A stretch of 45,702 nucleotides of DNA, taken from the NCBI RefSeq assembly GCF_000367345.1, contig NZ_BARE01000038.1:1-45702 (forward strand), written 5' to 3'. Source of the DNA: Sphingobium xenophagum NBRC 107872 (lineage in GTDB: Bacteria; Pseudomonadota; Alphaproteobacteria; Sphingomonadales; Sphingomonadaceae). This document shows, one piece after another, positions 8,496 to 16,398 of the stretch. Below the pieces are notes generated by a model. It was not told the DNA's origin. It did not search any database and saw only the letters and a list, made by a program, of their open reading frames with translations. Each line of letters begins with the position of its first letter. Positions within the stretch are counted from its first letter, which is position 1. The translations under genes and the position numbers were made by a program.

Positions 8496-9125
8496 TTGCG
8501 CCTGCTGGTGATCGACACCGCGACACAGGCTTTGTCCGTCGCGCTGCTGGAAGATGGGGCGCCCGTTGCGCGCTTCCATGAAATTGTCGGGCGCGGCCAT
8601 GCCGAAGCCCTGTTGCCCGCCATTGCCGCCCTGCCCGGCGGTGGTCGCGCCGATGCCATCGCCGTCAATGTCGGCCCCGGCAGCTTTACCGGGGTTCGCA
8701 TCGGCATCGCCGCTGCCCGCGCGCTCGCGCTGGCCTGGCAATTGCCGCTACGCGGATATAGCGCGCCCTCGCTGATCGCGGCGCAAGCGGCGCAACTCCA
8801 TGCTGGCGACGGGCCGATCGCGGTCACCATCACCGGCGGCCATGGCGAACTATTCTGGCAATGCTTCACCGCCGACGGGCTGAACGCGACTAGCCCGGTC
8901 GCCTCGACCCCCATCGCCGCCCTGGCGACGCAGCTCGACATTGACACGCTCTACGGCACCGGGGCGGAAGCATTGGTGACCGCGCGCGGTCATGGCGCCG
9001 CGGTCAATCTCTATCCCGACGCAGCGGACTATGGCCTGATCGCCGCCCAGCCCGCCCTGCCCGCAACGCCCATTTATGGCCGGGGCGCAGACGCGCAGAC
9101 CATGGCGGAGCGCGCCGCGTCATGA
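8496..9125 (+). CDS. tsaB: tRNA threonylcarbamoyladenosine biosynthesis protein TsaB
   Basis: Partner of TsaD and TsaE in making N6-threonylcarbamoyladenosine at position 37 of ANN-decoding tRNAs. The 209-residue product opens MRLLVIDTATQALSVALL, the ASKHA-fold phosphate loop of TsaB, and carries the conserved VNVGPGSFTGVRIG segment at about residues 58-71. It lacks the metal-binding histidines expected of the catalytic paralogue TsaD, as TsaB should. The start is TTG at 8496, since homologous sequence begins exactly there and a G-rich stretch (8482-8488) can serve as ribosome-binding site. The stop overlaps the rimI start by 4 bases (ATGA), so the pair is translationally coupled. Confidence 0.95.
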   Translation: MRLLVIDTATQALSVALLEDGAPVARFHEIVGRGHAEALLPAIAALPGGGRADAIAVNVGPGSFTGVRIGIAAARALALAWQLPLRGYSAPSLIAAQAAQLHAGDGPIAVTITGGHGELFWQCFTADGLNATSPVASTPIAALATQLDIDTLYGTGAEALVTARGHGAAVNLYPDAADYGLIAAQPALPATPIYGRGADAQTMAERAAS

Positions 9126-9601
9126 TGCCGGGTCTTGTCCTCGATACCTACGACCAGAGCGAACGCAATGCGATGGCCGATGCGATGACTGTGATGGAAG
9201 CCGCCTTCGATCCGGTTTTTGGTGAGGCATGGACATTGCCGCAACTGGCCGGCGTCATGATGATGCCCGGCACCTGGCTGACGATCGCGCGCGTGGACGC
9301 GGCGGCGCTGGGCTTTGCGCTGGTGCGATCCGTGCTCGACGAATGCGAATTGCTGCTGCTGGCGGTCGATCCCGCCTGGCGTGGACGGGGCATTGGCGAA
9401 GCGTTGCTGCGCGACAGTTTGCGCACGGCACGTCGCAGAGGCATTACATCAATGAACCTGGAAGTGCGCGCCAGCAACAACGCCGTGCATCTCTATGAGA
9501 AAACAGGCTTTGAATACGTGCATCGCCGCCCCGGTTACTATCGCGGCAATGATGGACAACTTTATGATGCTCTAAGTTTTCGCATCGACATGCTTGCTTG
9601 A
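9122..9601 (+). CDS. rimI: Ribosomal-protein-alanine N-acetyltransferase RimI (GNAT)
   Basis: Acetyl-CoA-dependent N-acetyltransferase, in E. coli acting on the N-terminus of ribosomal protein S18. The 159-residue protein has the GNAT core: ELLLLAVDPAWRGRGIGEALL, including the acetyl-CoA pyrophosphate loop WRGRGIG (Q/RxxGxG/A), then the conserved SMNLEVRASNNAVHLYEKTGF and YYRGNDGQLYDAL. The pairing with tsaB is a widespread gene order and supports the RimI label over other GNATs. The ATG overlaps the tsaB stop. A second ATG follows immediately, so the exact first residue is uncertain by one codon. Confidence 0.92.
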   Translation: MMPGLVLDTYDQSERNAMADAMTVMEAAFDPVFGEAWTLPQLAGVMMMPGTWLTIARVDAAALGFALVRSVLDECELLLLAVDPAWRGRGIGEALLRDSLRTARRRGITSMNLEVRASNNAVHLYEKTGFEYVHRRPGYYRGNDGQLYDALSFRIDMLA

Positions 9602-9712
9602 TGCCAAATGCTCTTGCGAAATTATCCGGCAAGGTTTAGCGAACACGTACCGTTCCTGAAATGAATCTCGTAGGACGGGTCGCGCAACAATAGCCTTACA
9701 GGATACAGGACA

Positions 9713-10141
9713 ATGGAAATAGAATCCGCACAGAGCGAACTGCTCATTACTTTGACATCGGACATTGTCGCCGCGCATGTCTCCAATAACAGCGTGTCTG
9801 TATCTGACGTTGCTGCTCTGATCCAGAATGTCCACGCTGCCTTGTCGGGCCTGAGCGAACCGACTGCCGTGCCGGACGTCAAGCCCGAACCTGCGGTTTC
9901 GGTCCGTTCGTCGATCAAGCCGGACTTCATCATCTGTCTGGAAGATGGCAAGAAGCTCAAGATGCTCAAGCGCCACCTGATGACCCATTATCAGATGACG
10001 CCCGAAGACTATCGCGCCAAATGGGGCCTGCCCGCCGACTATCCGATGGTCGCCCCCAACTATGCCGAACAGCGCCGCTCGCTGGCCAAGAAAATCGGCC
10101 TGGGCACCAAGCGCCGCCGTAGCGGCAGCGCCGCAAAGTAA
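9713..10141 (+). CDS. mucR: Ros/MucR-family zinc-finger transcriptional regulator
   Basis: Global regulator of the alphaproteobacterial Ros/MucR family, which controls envelope, polysaccharide and cell-cycle genes by binding AT-rich DNA. The 142-residue protein has an acidic helical N-terminus, likely for oligomerisation. Its prokaryotic zinc-finger region around FIICLEDGKKLKMLKRHL reads C-x2-D-x9-H-x3-H, with Asp replacing the second Cys as in several described family members. The strongly conserved tail follows (TPEDYRAKWGLPADYPMVAP, then YAEQRRSLAKKIGLG). AGGA sits 9 bases upstream of the ATG. It is a single-gene unit ended by a strong hairpin. Confidence 0.94.
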   Translation: MEIESAQSELLITLTSDIVAAHVSNNSVSVSDVAALIQNVHAALSGLSEPTAVPDVKPEPAVSVRSSIKPDFIICLEDGKKLKMLKRHLMTHYQMTPEDYRAKWGLPADYPMVAPNYAEQRRSLAKKIGLGTKRRRSGSAAK

Positions 10142-10168
10142 TCCGCCCGGCTGACGGAACGGTCTTGT

Positions 10169-10202
10169 GTAAAGGGGCACATGCAGCCATGTGCCCCTTT
10201 AC
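10169..10202 (+). terminator. Strong hairpin after mucR
   Basis: A perfect 15-bp stem (GTAAAGGGGCACATG with its complement) with a CAGC loop lies 27 bases after the mucR stop. Only three T residues close the stem, so it is a rho-independent-like terminator without a long U tract; it is symmetrical and could also work on the other strand. Confidence 0.8.
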
Positions 10203-10264
10203 GCGACAGGAAAAGCCGCTAGGCTTCGTCTGACTGTCCGCACCTCTAAAGCCAGCGAGACTCC

Positions 10265-10687
10265 ATGAACCGCAAGATCGACGTCGAAGCCCTGTGTCAC
10301 GAAAAGGGGCTGCGCATCACCGAACAGCGCCGGGTGATCGCCCAGGTGCTGAGCGATGCGACCGACCATCCCGATGTCGAGGAATTGCACAAGCGATCCG
10401 CCGCGATCGACCCAGGCATCTCGATCGCCACCGTCTATCGCACGGTGCGCCTGTTCGAAGAGGCCGGCATTCTGGAACGCCATGATTTCGGCGATGGCCG
10501 CGCCCGTTACGAAGCTGCGCCCGAATCGCATCACGACCATCTGATCGATGTCGAAACCGGCAATGTGATCGAATTTGTCGACCCCGAACTGGAACAGTTG
10601 CAGAAGCAGATCGCGGAAAAGCTGGGCTTCCGGCTGGTCGATCATCGCATGGAATTGTACGGCGTCGCCCTCGACCGAAAGAACTGA
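10265..10687 (+). CDS. fur: Fur-family metalloregulator (alphaproteobacterial Fur/Mur type)
   Basis: Metal-dependent repressor of 140 residues. The N-terminal winged helix (LCHEKGLRITEQRRVIAQVL, then SIATVYRTVRLFEEAGIL) and the regulatory-site segment ESHHDHLIDVETGNVIEF mark the Fur family. The two CxxC motifs that hold structural zinc in many Fur proteins are absent; LIDVETG stands where E. coli has a Cys-containing segment. This is common in alphaproteobacterial Fur, some of which respond to manganese (Mur), so the sensed metal is not settled. It is immediately followed by an acyltransferase gene. Confidence 0.92.
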   Translation: MNRKIDVEALCHEKGLRITEQRRVIAQVLSDATDHPDVEELHKRSAAIDPGISIATVYRTVRLFEEAGILERHDFGDGRARYEAAPESHHDHLIDVETGNVIEFVDPELEQLQKQIAEKLGFRLVDHRMELYGVALDRKN

Positions 10688-11474
10688 CGCGCTGCTGCCG
10701 CTTCGTCGCTGGTCGCGCATAGCCGCGCTGATTGCCAGCCTGCTGCTGTGCCTGCCTCCCCACCTGCTCTGGCGCGTCCTTCGTCGCCCGTCGCCCTGGC
10801 CGCGCCGCTTCTTGGGCGTGGCCGCGCGCGCCGTCGGCGTGCGGGTGCGGATCGCGGGACAGCCGCATGGCGGCGACATGTTCCTGCTGGCCAACCATGT
10901 CAGCTGGATCGACATATTGGCCATGGGCGGCGCCACCGGCGCGGCCTTTGTCGCGCATGACGGCATTGCCCGCTGGCCGGTCGTCGGCTGGCTCGCTGCG
11001 CAGAACAACACATTGTTCGTCGCCCGTGAGCGGCGCGGCGCGCTGTCGGGCCAGATCGACGCGCTGCGCGCCGCCATGCTGGGGCATCAGCCGGTCGCGC
11101 TATTTCCCGAAGGCACGACCAGCGACGGCAGCGGGCTGCTGCCGTTCAAGCCATCGCTTCTGGCCGTGCTGCTCCCCCCGCCGCGCGCGGTGCTGATCCA
11201 GCCGGTGCATATCGACTATGGCGCGGCGACATCCGCCATCGCCTGGCATGGCGACGAACCGGCGGGCGCCAATGCATGGCGCGTTTTGGGGCGCAAGGGG
11301 CGGCTGGACGTGACGCTGCGCTTTCTGGCCCCGTTCGATCCCGCCGATTGCGCCGATCGCAAGGTCATAGCGGCAACGGCACGCGGCGCGATCGCGGCCA
11401 GCATCGCGCAAAATGCGCCCGATAGCGCCGCATCGCAGCATCGGCCTTCCGCTACCCCCCTGCCGCCTGTATAG
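10575..11474 (+). CDS. plsC: Lysophospholipid (1-acylglycerol-3-phosphate) acyltransferase, PlsC family; start unresolved
   Basis: Membrane-associated acyltransferase that adds a second acyl chain to lysophosphatidate or a related lysolipid. The catalytic NHxxxxD motif appears as NHVSWID and the glycerophosphate-binding motif as FPEGTTS, at normal spacing, after an N-terminal hydrophobic segment (IAALIASLLLCLP). The start is unclear. The only ATG, GTG or TTG upstream of that segment is the TTG at 10575, 113 bases inside fur, and the residues it adds look like out-of-frame fur sequence. The next usable codons (TTG 10812, GTG 10818) would remove the hydrophobic segment. Translation may really begin near 10692-10695 at CTG, just past the fur stop. 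Coupling to fur is likely. Confidence 0.85.
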   Translation: MSTPNWNSCRSRSRKSWASGWSIIAWNCTASPSTERTDALLPLRRWSRIAALIASLLLCLPPHLLWRVLRRPSPWPRRFLGVAARAVGVRVRIAGQPHGGDMFLLANHVSWIDILAMGGATGAAFVAHDGIARWPVVGWLAAQNNTLFVARERRGALSGQIDALRAAMLGHQPVALFPEGTTSDGSGLLPFKPSLLAVLLPPPRAVLIQPVHIDYGAATSAIAWHGDEPAGANAWRVLGRKGRLDVTLRFLAPFDPADCADRKVIAATARGAIAASIAQNAPDSAASQHRPSATPLPPV

Positions 11475-11481
11475 CTGGGCC

Positions 11482-12831
11482 ATGAATCGTCCCCTACCGC
11501 CCAAGACTCCAGCCACCTTCCACGTAAAATCCTTCGGCTGCCAGATGAACGTCTATGATGGCGAACGCATGGCCGAGATGCTGGGCGAGCGGGGCATGAC
11601 CGCCGCTGCGGACGGGAATGACGCCGATCTGGTGATCCTCAACACCTGCCACATCCGCGAAAAGGCGGTGGACAAGGTTTATTCCGACATTGGCCGGATG
11701 ACGCGCGAGGATGGCAGCCGCCCGATGATCGCGGTCGCCGGCTGCGTCGCGCAGGCGGAGGGTAGCGAAATCAGCCGCCGCGCCCGGACGGTGGACATCG
11801 TCGTCGGCCCGCAGGCCTATCATCGCCTGCCCGATCTGATCGCAAAGGCGGGTCGCGGCGAAGCGGCGGTCGATACCGACATGCCGGCGGAATCGAAATT
11901 CGGCGCCCTGCCCGCCCGCACCAAGCAGGCGCGGCCCACCGCCTTTCTGACGATCATGGAAGGTTGCGACAAATTCTGCACCTATTGCGTCGTCCCCTAT
12001 ACGCGCGGCGCGGAAATCAGCCGGTCATGGGGCGCGATCCTCGACGAGGCAAAGGCGCTGGTGGATGGCGGGGTGAAGGAAATCACGCTGCTGGGCCAGA
12101 ATGTGAACGCCTGGACCGGCGAGGATGACAAGGGCCGGGCACAGGGCATGGACGGTCTGGTCCGGGAACTGGCGAAGATCGATGCGCTCAAGCGTATCCG
12201 CTATACGACCAGCCATCCCAACGACATGAGCGATGGGCTGATCGCCGCCCATGGCGACGTCGACAAGCTGATGCCCTTCCTCCATCTGCCGGTGCAATCG
12301 GGCAACGACCGCATCCTCAAGGCCATGAACCGCAGCCATAGCGTCGAGGGCTATCTGCGCCTGATCGATCGCGTCCGCGCGGCCCGCCCGGACATTGCCC
12401 TGTCCGGCGACTTCATCGTCGGCTTCCCCGGAGAGACCGAGGAGGAATTTGCCGACACGCTGCGCATCGTCGACGCCGTGGGCTATGCCCAATGCTATTC
12501 GTTCAAATATAGCCCCCGCCCCGGCACGCCAGCAGCCGACATGGACGGGCAAATACCCGCCGACGTCATGGACGATCGGCTCGTGCGGCTACAGGCGGCG
12601 ATCAATCGCCATCAGGTCGGCTTCAACGCCGCTACGGTCGGACGCCGCACCACCATATTGCTGGAACGCGCGGGCCGCTATCCCGGTCAATTGATTGGCA
12701 AGACGCCTTGGCTGCAATCCGTTCACGTCACCGCCCCCGACCAGGCGATCGGCGATATGATAGAGGTCGACATCATCAGCGCCGGTCCCAATAGTCTGGC
12801 CGGCGAAATTGGCAGGAGGAAAGCCGCTTGA
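11482..12831 (+). CDS. miaB: tRNA-2-methylthio-N6-dimethylallyladenosine synthase MiaB
   Basis: Radical-SAM methylthiotransferase that converts i6A37 to ms2i6A37 in UNN-decoding tRNAs. The 449-residue product has the three N-terminal cluster cysteines (FGCQMN C20, NTCHIRE C56, AGCVAQ C88), the radical-SAM motif CDKFCTYC (C162, C166, C169) and a C-terminal TRAM-like domain. SFGCQMN and NTCHIREKA identify MiaB rather than RimO or MtaB. The open frame begins at 11413, inside the acyltransferase gene; the ATG at 11482, 7 bases after that gene ends, matches the family start. It leads the miaB-ybeZ-ybeY-corC cluster. Confidence 0.97.
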   Translation: MNRPLPPKTPATFHVKSFGCQMNVYDGERMAEMLGERGMTAAADGNDADLVILNTCHIREKAVDKVYSDIGRMTREDGSRPMIAVAGCVAQAEGSEISRRARTVDIVVGPQAYHRLPDLIAKAGRGEAAVDTDMPAESKFGALPARTKQARPTAFLTIMEGCDKFCTYCVVPYTRGAEISRSWGAILDEAKALVDGGVKEITLLGQNVNAWTGEDDKGRAQGMDGLVRELAKIDALKRIRYTTSHPNDMSDGLIAAHGDVDKLMPFLHLPVQSGNDRILKAMNRSHSVEGYLRLIDRVRAARPDIALSGDFIVGFPGETEEEFADTLRIVDAVGYAQCYSFKYSPRPGTPAADMDGQIPADVMDDRLVRLQAAINRHQVGFNAATVGRRTTILLERAGRYPGQLIGKTPWLQSVHVTAPDQAIGDMIEVDIISAGPNSLAGEIGRRKAA

Positions 12832-12847
12832 ACCAAAGCCTCGTCAT

Positions 12848-12863
12848 TCCCGCAACAGCGGGA
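12848..12863. repeat. Small palindromic element TCCCGC-aaca-GCGGGA between miaB and ybeZ
   Basis: A 6-bp GC stem in the context CGTCATTCCCGC resembles the left end of short dispersed palindromes seen in many proteobacterial genomes (CATTCCCGC...GCGGGA). It lies in the 101-base miaB-ybeZ gap and is unlike the TCCGTTCG repeats found elsewhere in this window. It may be a remnant. Confidence 0.5.
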
Positions 12864-12932
12864 CGCCATCTCTTCGATCTGCGGCTCTGGCCGATCCTAA
12901 CGAGATGCATGACAGGCAAGGGAGGCTTTTGA

Positions 12933-13934
12933 ATGGGCAAGAAACCGCATCAACCCCGCACCGACATCGCCGAACGCGCGCGGCTCGAAGTCACGTTCGA
13001 AAAGCCGCATCTGCTGGGCACCCTGTTCGGGCAATATGACCAGAATCTGGTCGCCATCGAAAATCGGCTGGGCGTCTATATCGCTGCACGCGGCAACAAG
13101 TTGCAGATCGAGGGCGAGGCGGAAGCCGCCGCCCGCGCGCGCGACGTCATGACCGGCCTCTATAACCGCATCGTCGCCGGGCAACAGATTGATACGGGCG
13201 CGGTGGAAGCCGTGATCGCCATGTCGTCGGAACCCACGCTGGACGGCATCATCCGCCATGACGTGGCCGAACCGCCCACGGTGATGATCCGCACGCGCAA
13301 GAAAACCATCGTCCCCCGATCCGCCACGCAGGTCACCTATATGGAGGCGATGAACCGGAACGACATCATCTTCGCCCTGGGGCCGGCAGGTACAGGCAAG
13401 ACCTATCTGGCGGTGGCGCAGGCGGTCAGCCAGCTCATCACCGGCACGGTCGACAAGCTGATCCTCTCGCGCCCCGCGGTCGAGGCGGGCGAGCGGCTGG
13501 GCTTCCTGCCCGGCGACATGAAGGAGAAGGTCGATCCCTATCTCCGCCCGATCTACGACGCGCTCTACGACACGCTGCCCGCCGAACAGGTCGAGCGGCG
13601 CATCGCCAGCGGAGAGATTGAGATCGCCCCGCTGGCCTTCATGCGCGGGCGAACGCTGGCCAACGCCTTCATCGTGCTGGACGAGGCGCAGAATACCACG
13701 ATCGCCCAGATGAAGATGTTCCTCACCCGCTTTGGCGAAGGCAGCCGCATGGTCATTTGCGGCGATCCCCGCCAGGTCGATTTGCCGCTGCCGGGCGCTT
13801 CGGGCCTGGCCGATGCGGTCGCGCGACTGGACGGAGTGGAGGGCATCGCGATGGTGCCCTTCGGCATCGGCGATGTCGTGCGTCATCCGGTCGTCGGGCG
13901 GATCGTACAGGCTTATGAGGGGCCGGATGCGTAA
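12933..13934 (+). CDS. ybeZ: PhoH-like ATPase (YbeZ)
   Basis: P-loop ATPase that partners the endoribonuclease YbeY in RNA processing. The 333-residue protein has an N-terminal KH-like region followed by a PhoH domain with Walker A GPAGTGKT (residues 150-157) and Walker B FIVLDEAQN; TRFGEGSRMVICGDPRQVDLP is also characteristic. The ATG at 12933 is preceded by GGGAGG. The cluster miaB-ybeZ-ybeY-corC is widespread and supports the assignment. The stop codon is followed after 9 bases by a large inverted repeat that separates it from ybeY. Confidence 0.95.
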   Translation: MGKKPHQPRTDIAERARLEVTFEKPHLLGTLFGQYDQNLVAIENRLGVYIAARGNKLQIEGEAEAAARARDVMTGLYNRIVAGQQIDTGAVEAVIAMSSEPTLDGIIRHDVAEPPTVMIRTRKKTIVPRSATQVTYMEAMNRNDIIFALGPAGTGKTYLAVAQAVSQLITGTVDKLILSRPAVEAGERLGFLPGDMKEKVDPYLRPIYDALYDTLPAEQVERRIASGEIEIAPLAFMRGRTLANAFIVLDEAQNTTIAQMKMFLTRFGEGSRMVICGDPRQVDLPLPGASGLADAVARLDGVEGIAMVPFGIGDVVRHPVVGRIVQAYEGPDA

Positions 13935-13943
13935 GCAAAAAAA

Positions 13944-14042
13944 TCCGTTCGCACTGAGCGAAGTCGAAGTGCCCAACCGAGAGGAGCGAGGTGCCTTCGC
14001 TCCGCTCTGGCAAAGGCTTCGACTTCGCTCAGCCCGAACGGA
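13944..14042. repeat. 99-bp inverted repeat of the TCCGTTCG family, between ybeZ and ybeY
   Basis: Arms of 26 bases (13944-13969 and 14017-14042) differ at two positions. The left arm begins TCCGTTCGCACTGAGCG and the right arm ends GCTCAGCCCGAACGGA. The centre contains CTTCGCTCCGCTC, also present in the copy at 30986-31086. The right end runs into GGAGGAAAG, the only plausible ribosome-binding site for ybeY. Confidence 0.85.
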
Positions 14043-14056
14043 GGAAAGTTCGTTCC

Positions 14057-14572
14057 ATGATTGACGTCGCCGTCCTCCATGACACTGGCTGGCCCGATAC
14101 GGACTGGGAAATGCTCGCCCAGCGCGCCGTGTCTGCGGCCATCGCCCACAGCCCCTTTGCCGCCTTCGCCACAGATGCGGCGACCTACGAAGTCGCGGTC
14201 AAGCTGACCAGCGACGAAGAAGTCCATGAACTCAACCGCGCCTATCGCGACAAGGACAAGCCGACCAACGTCCTGTCCTTCCCGATGGTGCAGGCCGACC
14301 TGCTGGAAGGCACCGCCAATACGGACGATGGCGAAATATTGCTGGGCGACATCGTGCTGGCGGAGGGGGTCTGCGCCGCCGAAGCAGCCGACCGGGGCAT
14401 CTCCATTGCCGATCATGCTGCGCATTTGATTATCCACGGGACTTTTCATTTGCTTGGATATGATCATATGGACGACAATGAAGCCGAAGTCATGGAAGCG
14501 CTGGAAGTCGCGGCGCTGGCCAGTCTTGGGCTTTCGGATCCCTACGGGGATAATATTCTATCAGGGGTGTAG
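14057..14572 (+). CDS. ybeY: Endoribonuclease YbeY (rRNA maturation factor)
   Basis: Zinc-dependent endoribonuclease needed for 16S rRNA 3'-end maturation and ribosome quality control. The 171-residue protein carries the diagnostic motif HGTFHLLGYDH, giving zinc ligands H127, H131 and H137, and the conserved NVLSFP and LLGDIVLA segments. The open frame extends to 13991, but those residues are translated from the upstream inverted repeat; the ATG at 14057 matches the family start. GGAGG (14040-14044) lies 12 bases upstream, at the border of that repeat. It follows its usual partner ybeZ. Confidence 0.96.
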   Translation: MIDVAVLHDTGWPDTDWEMLAQRAVSAAIAHSPFAAFATDAATYEVAVKLTSDEEVHELNRAYRDKDKPTNVLSFPMVQADLLEGTANTDDGEILLGDIVLAEGVCAAEAADRGISIADHAAHLIIHGTFHLLGYDHMDDNEAEVMEALEVAALASLGLSDPYGDNILSGV

Positions 14573-14580
14573 GACGAACT

Positions 14581-15525
14581 ATGGCTGAGGGCAGCCCAAA
14601 GGACGGCAACGGTTCCAAGGAATCGGACAGTAGTAATGAAGGCGGTTTATGGAGCGGCATAAAGTCGCTTCTGTTCGGCGATAACGAATCCACGACGCTG
14701 CGGCAGGAACTGGAGGAAGCGCTCGACGAATATGACGAGGAGGAGCAGGACGAAGGCGCGGCTGCGCCCGCCAAGGGCGACCTGTCGGCGATCGAGCGCC
14801 AGATGGTCCGCAACCTGCTTCATTTTTCCGAACATACCGTCGATGACGTCGCCGTTCCGCGCGCTGACATCATCGCGATCGAGGAGAAGGCGAGTTTCGC
14901 CGATCTTGCCGCGCTGTTCGCCGAAGCGGGCCATAGCCGCATCCCGGTCTATCGCGACACGCTCGACACCATCGTCGGCATGGTCCACATCCGCGATGCT
15001 TTCGCGATCCTGGCGGGCAAATCCCCCGTCCCCGACACGTTGGCCCCGCTGATCCGCCAGCCGCTCTATGTCCCCGAAAGCATGGGTGCGCTCGACCTGC
15101 TGGCCGAAATGCGTGCCAAGCGGACCCATCTCGCCATCGTGCTGGACGAATATTCGGGCACCGAAGGGCTGCTGACGTTCGAGGATCTGGTCGAGGAAAT
15201 CGTCGGCGATGTCGAGGATGAGCATGACGACGCCCCCGAAGCGATGCTGGTGCCGCTGCCCGGCGGGCTATGGGAGGCGGATGCGCGCGCCGAACTGGAC
15301 GATGTCGCCGAAGAGATTGACGAGAAGCTGGGCGACATTGACGAGGATGTCGATACGCTGGGCGGCCTCGCTTTCATCATCGCTGGCCGGGTGCCGGAAC
15401 CGGGCGAGATACTCGACCATGAACAGAGCGGCTGGAAACTGGAAATATTGGCCAGCGATGGCCGCCGCGTAAGCCGCCTGCGCCTGCACCCCCCGGTGGA
15501 AGCGCTTATGGACGATGAGGATTGA
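14581..15525 (+). CDS. corC: CorC/YbeX-type protein: CBS-domain pair plus CorC/HlyC domain
   Basis: Soluble CBS-domain protein of 314 residues, of the family linked to magnesium/cobalt efflux and lately to ribosome metabolism (YbeX). After an acidic N-terminus (ELEEALDEYDEEEQDEGAA) come two CBS domains (VPRADIIAIEEKASFADLAA; SRIPVYRDTLDTIVGMVHI; then RTHLAIVLDEYSGTEGLLT) and a C-terminal transporter-associated domain (DTLGGLAFIIAGRVPEPGE). There is no membrane domain, so it is not a full CNNM-type transporter. It starts 9 bases after ybeY, so is co-transcribed. The apolipoprotein N-acyltransferase gene that often follows in other genomes is not here. Confidence 0.93.
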   Translation: MAEGSPKDGNGSKESDSSNEGGLWSGIKSLLFGDNESTTLRQELEEALDEYDEEEQDEGAAAPAKGDLSAIERQMVRNLLHFSEHTVDDVAVPRADIIAIEEKASFADLAALFAEAGHSRIPVYRDTLDTIVGMVHIRDAFAILAGKSPVPDTLAPLIRQPLYVPESMGALDLLAEMRAKRTHLAIVLDEYSGTEGLLTFEDLVEEIVGDVEDEHDDAPEAMLVPLPGGLWEADARAELDDVAEEIDEKLGDIDEDVDTLGGLAFIIAGRVPEPGEILDHEQSGWKLEILASDGRRVSRLRLHPPVEALMDDED

Positions 15526-15546
15526 GGCGCATCCGAGAACTCAAAA

Positions 15547-15625
15547 TCCGTTCGGGCTGAGCCTGTCGAAGCCTCGTCCTTTTCTTCGGGGCACTACAGC
15601 CGTTCGATACGCTCAGGGCGAACCG
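15547..15625. repeat. Inverted repeat of the TCCGTTCG family, downstream of corC
   Basis: The left end is TCCGTTCGGGCTGAGCCTG. The right half contains CGTTCGATACGCTCAGGGCG, and the GTTCGGGCTGAGC/GCTCAGGGCGAAC parts pair imperfectly. It lies between the convergent corC and chpT genes. It is a degenerate copy lacking the conserved right tip seen in the copies at 13944, 30986 and 36711. Confidence 0.75.
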
Positions 15626-15650
15626 AACTTCAGCAGGCCCGCCCCCTCTC

Positions 15651-16298
15651 TTACTCCGGAATGGACGCGCCAAACAGCAGCATAGGCTCGCCTGCGGGCG
15701 ACAGCGCGATCTCGCCGCCTGCATTGGTCACCAACTGCCGTACCATCCATGCCGCCGCCGTGCGCGAAGCCAGCCCTTCGGCGGGCAGCGTCCCCGCCAG
15801 CGCCGCGCGCAGATCGGGGTCCAGCACGACCTTTGGCCCTTCGCCCCGCACGACAATCTCGGTCACGCCGGGCCGCTTTTCCGCGCCAATATCCAGCTGC
15901 CCGCCCCGCACCAGCGCGTCGCCGACGATCAGCGCCAGGTTCAGCAGCACCTTGACCGGCAGCTTGCCCAGCATCTGTTCCTCGACCATCCAGCCGATCT
16001 TGACCCGGCCCGTCCCCGCGAACATCCCCTCGATCGCGACCCGCGCCTCATGCGGCGGCACCGCGTCGCCAAAGCCCCCGGCCGAACCGAATGCCAGGCG
16101 GAAGAATTTGAGCTTGTTGGCGGATGTGCGGGCACTGTCGGCCAGCAGGTCCAGGCAGCGCTGGCGCATGTCCGGGTCGGTTTCGTCCGCCATCAGTTCC
16201 AGCCCGTTATTCAGCGCGCCGACCGGACTCAACAGGTCGTGGCACAGGCGCGAACACAGAAGGCTGGCAAATTCGATGCTGTCGATGGGGTGGGTCAT
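15651..16298 (-). CDS. chpT: Histidine phosphotransferase ChpT
   Basis: Phosphotransfer protein that relays phosphate from the hybrid kinase CckA to the cell-cycle regulator CtrA (and CpdR) in alphaproteobacteria. The 215-residue product has the four-helix dimerisation domain with the phospho-acceptor in SRLCHDLLSPVGALNNGLE (H20), then a degenerate, non-ATP-binding Bergerat-like domain. The open frame starts at 16448, but the family begins at MTHPIDSIEFASLLCSRL, so the ATG at 16298 is used. It lies about 100 bases downstream of the JAMM peptidase gene on the same strand. CckA and CtrA are not in the window. Confidence 0.93.
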   Translation of the reverse strand: MTHPIDSIEFASLLCSRLCHDLLSPVGALNNGLELMADETDPDMRQRCLDLLADSARTSANKLKFFRLAFGSAGGFGDAVPPHEARVAIEGMFAGTGRVKIGWMVEEQMLGKLPVKVLLNLALIVGDALVRGGQLDIGAEKRPGVTEIVVRGEGPKVVLDPDLRAALAGTLPAEGLASRTAAAWMVRQLVTNAGGEIALSPAGEPMLLFGASIPE

Positions 16299-16398
16299 GT
16301 CAGGGTCTGCACCGCCGATTTTGTGGAAACTAAGGATGGCCTGACTGGCTAATGCGCTGCTGCGCCGGGCGATGCAACCCCGCCGCGCGCCCTTTCGC

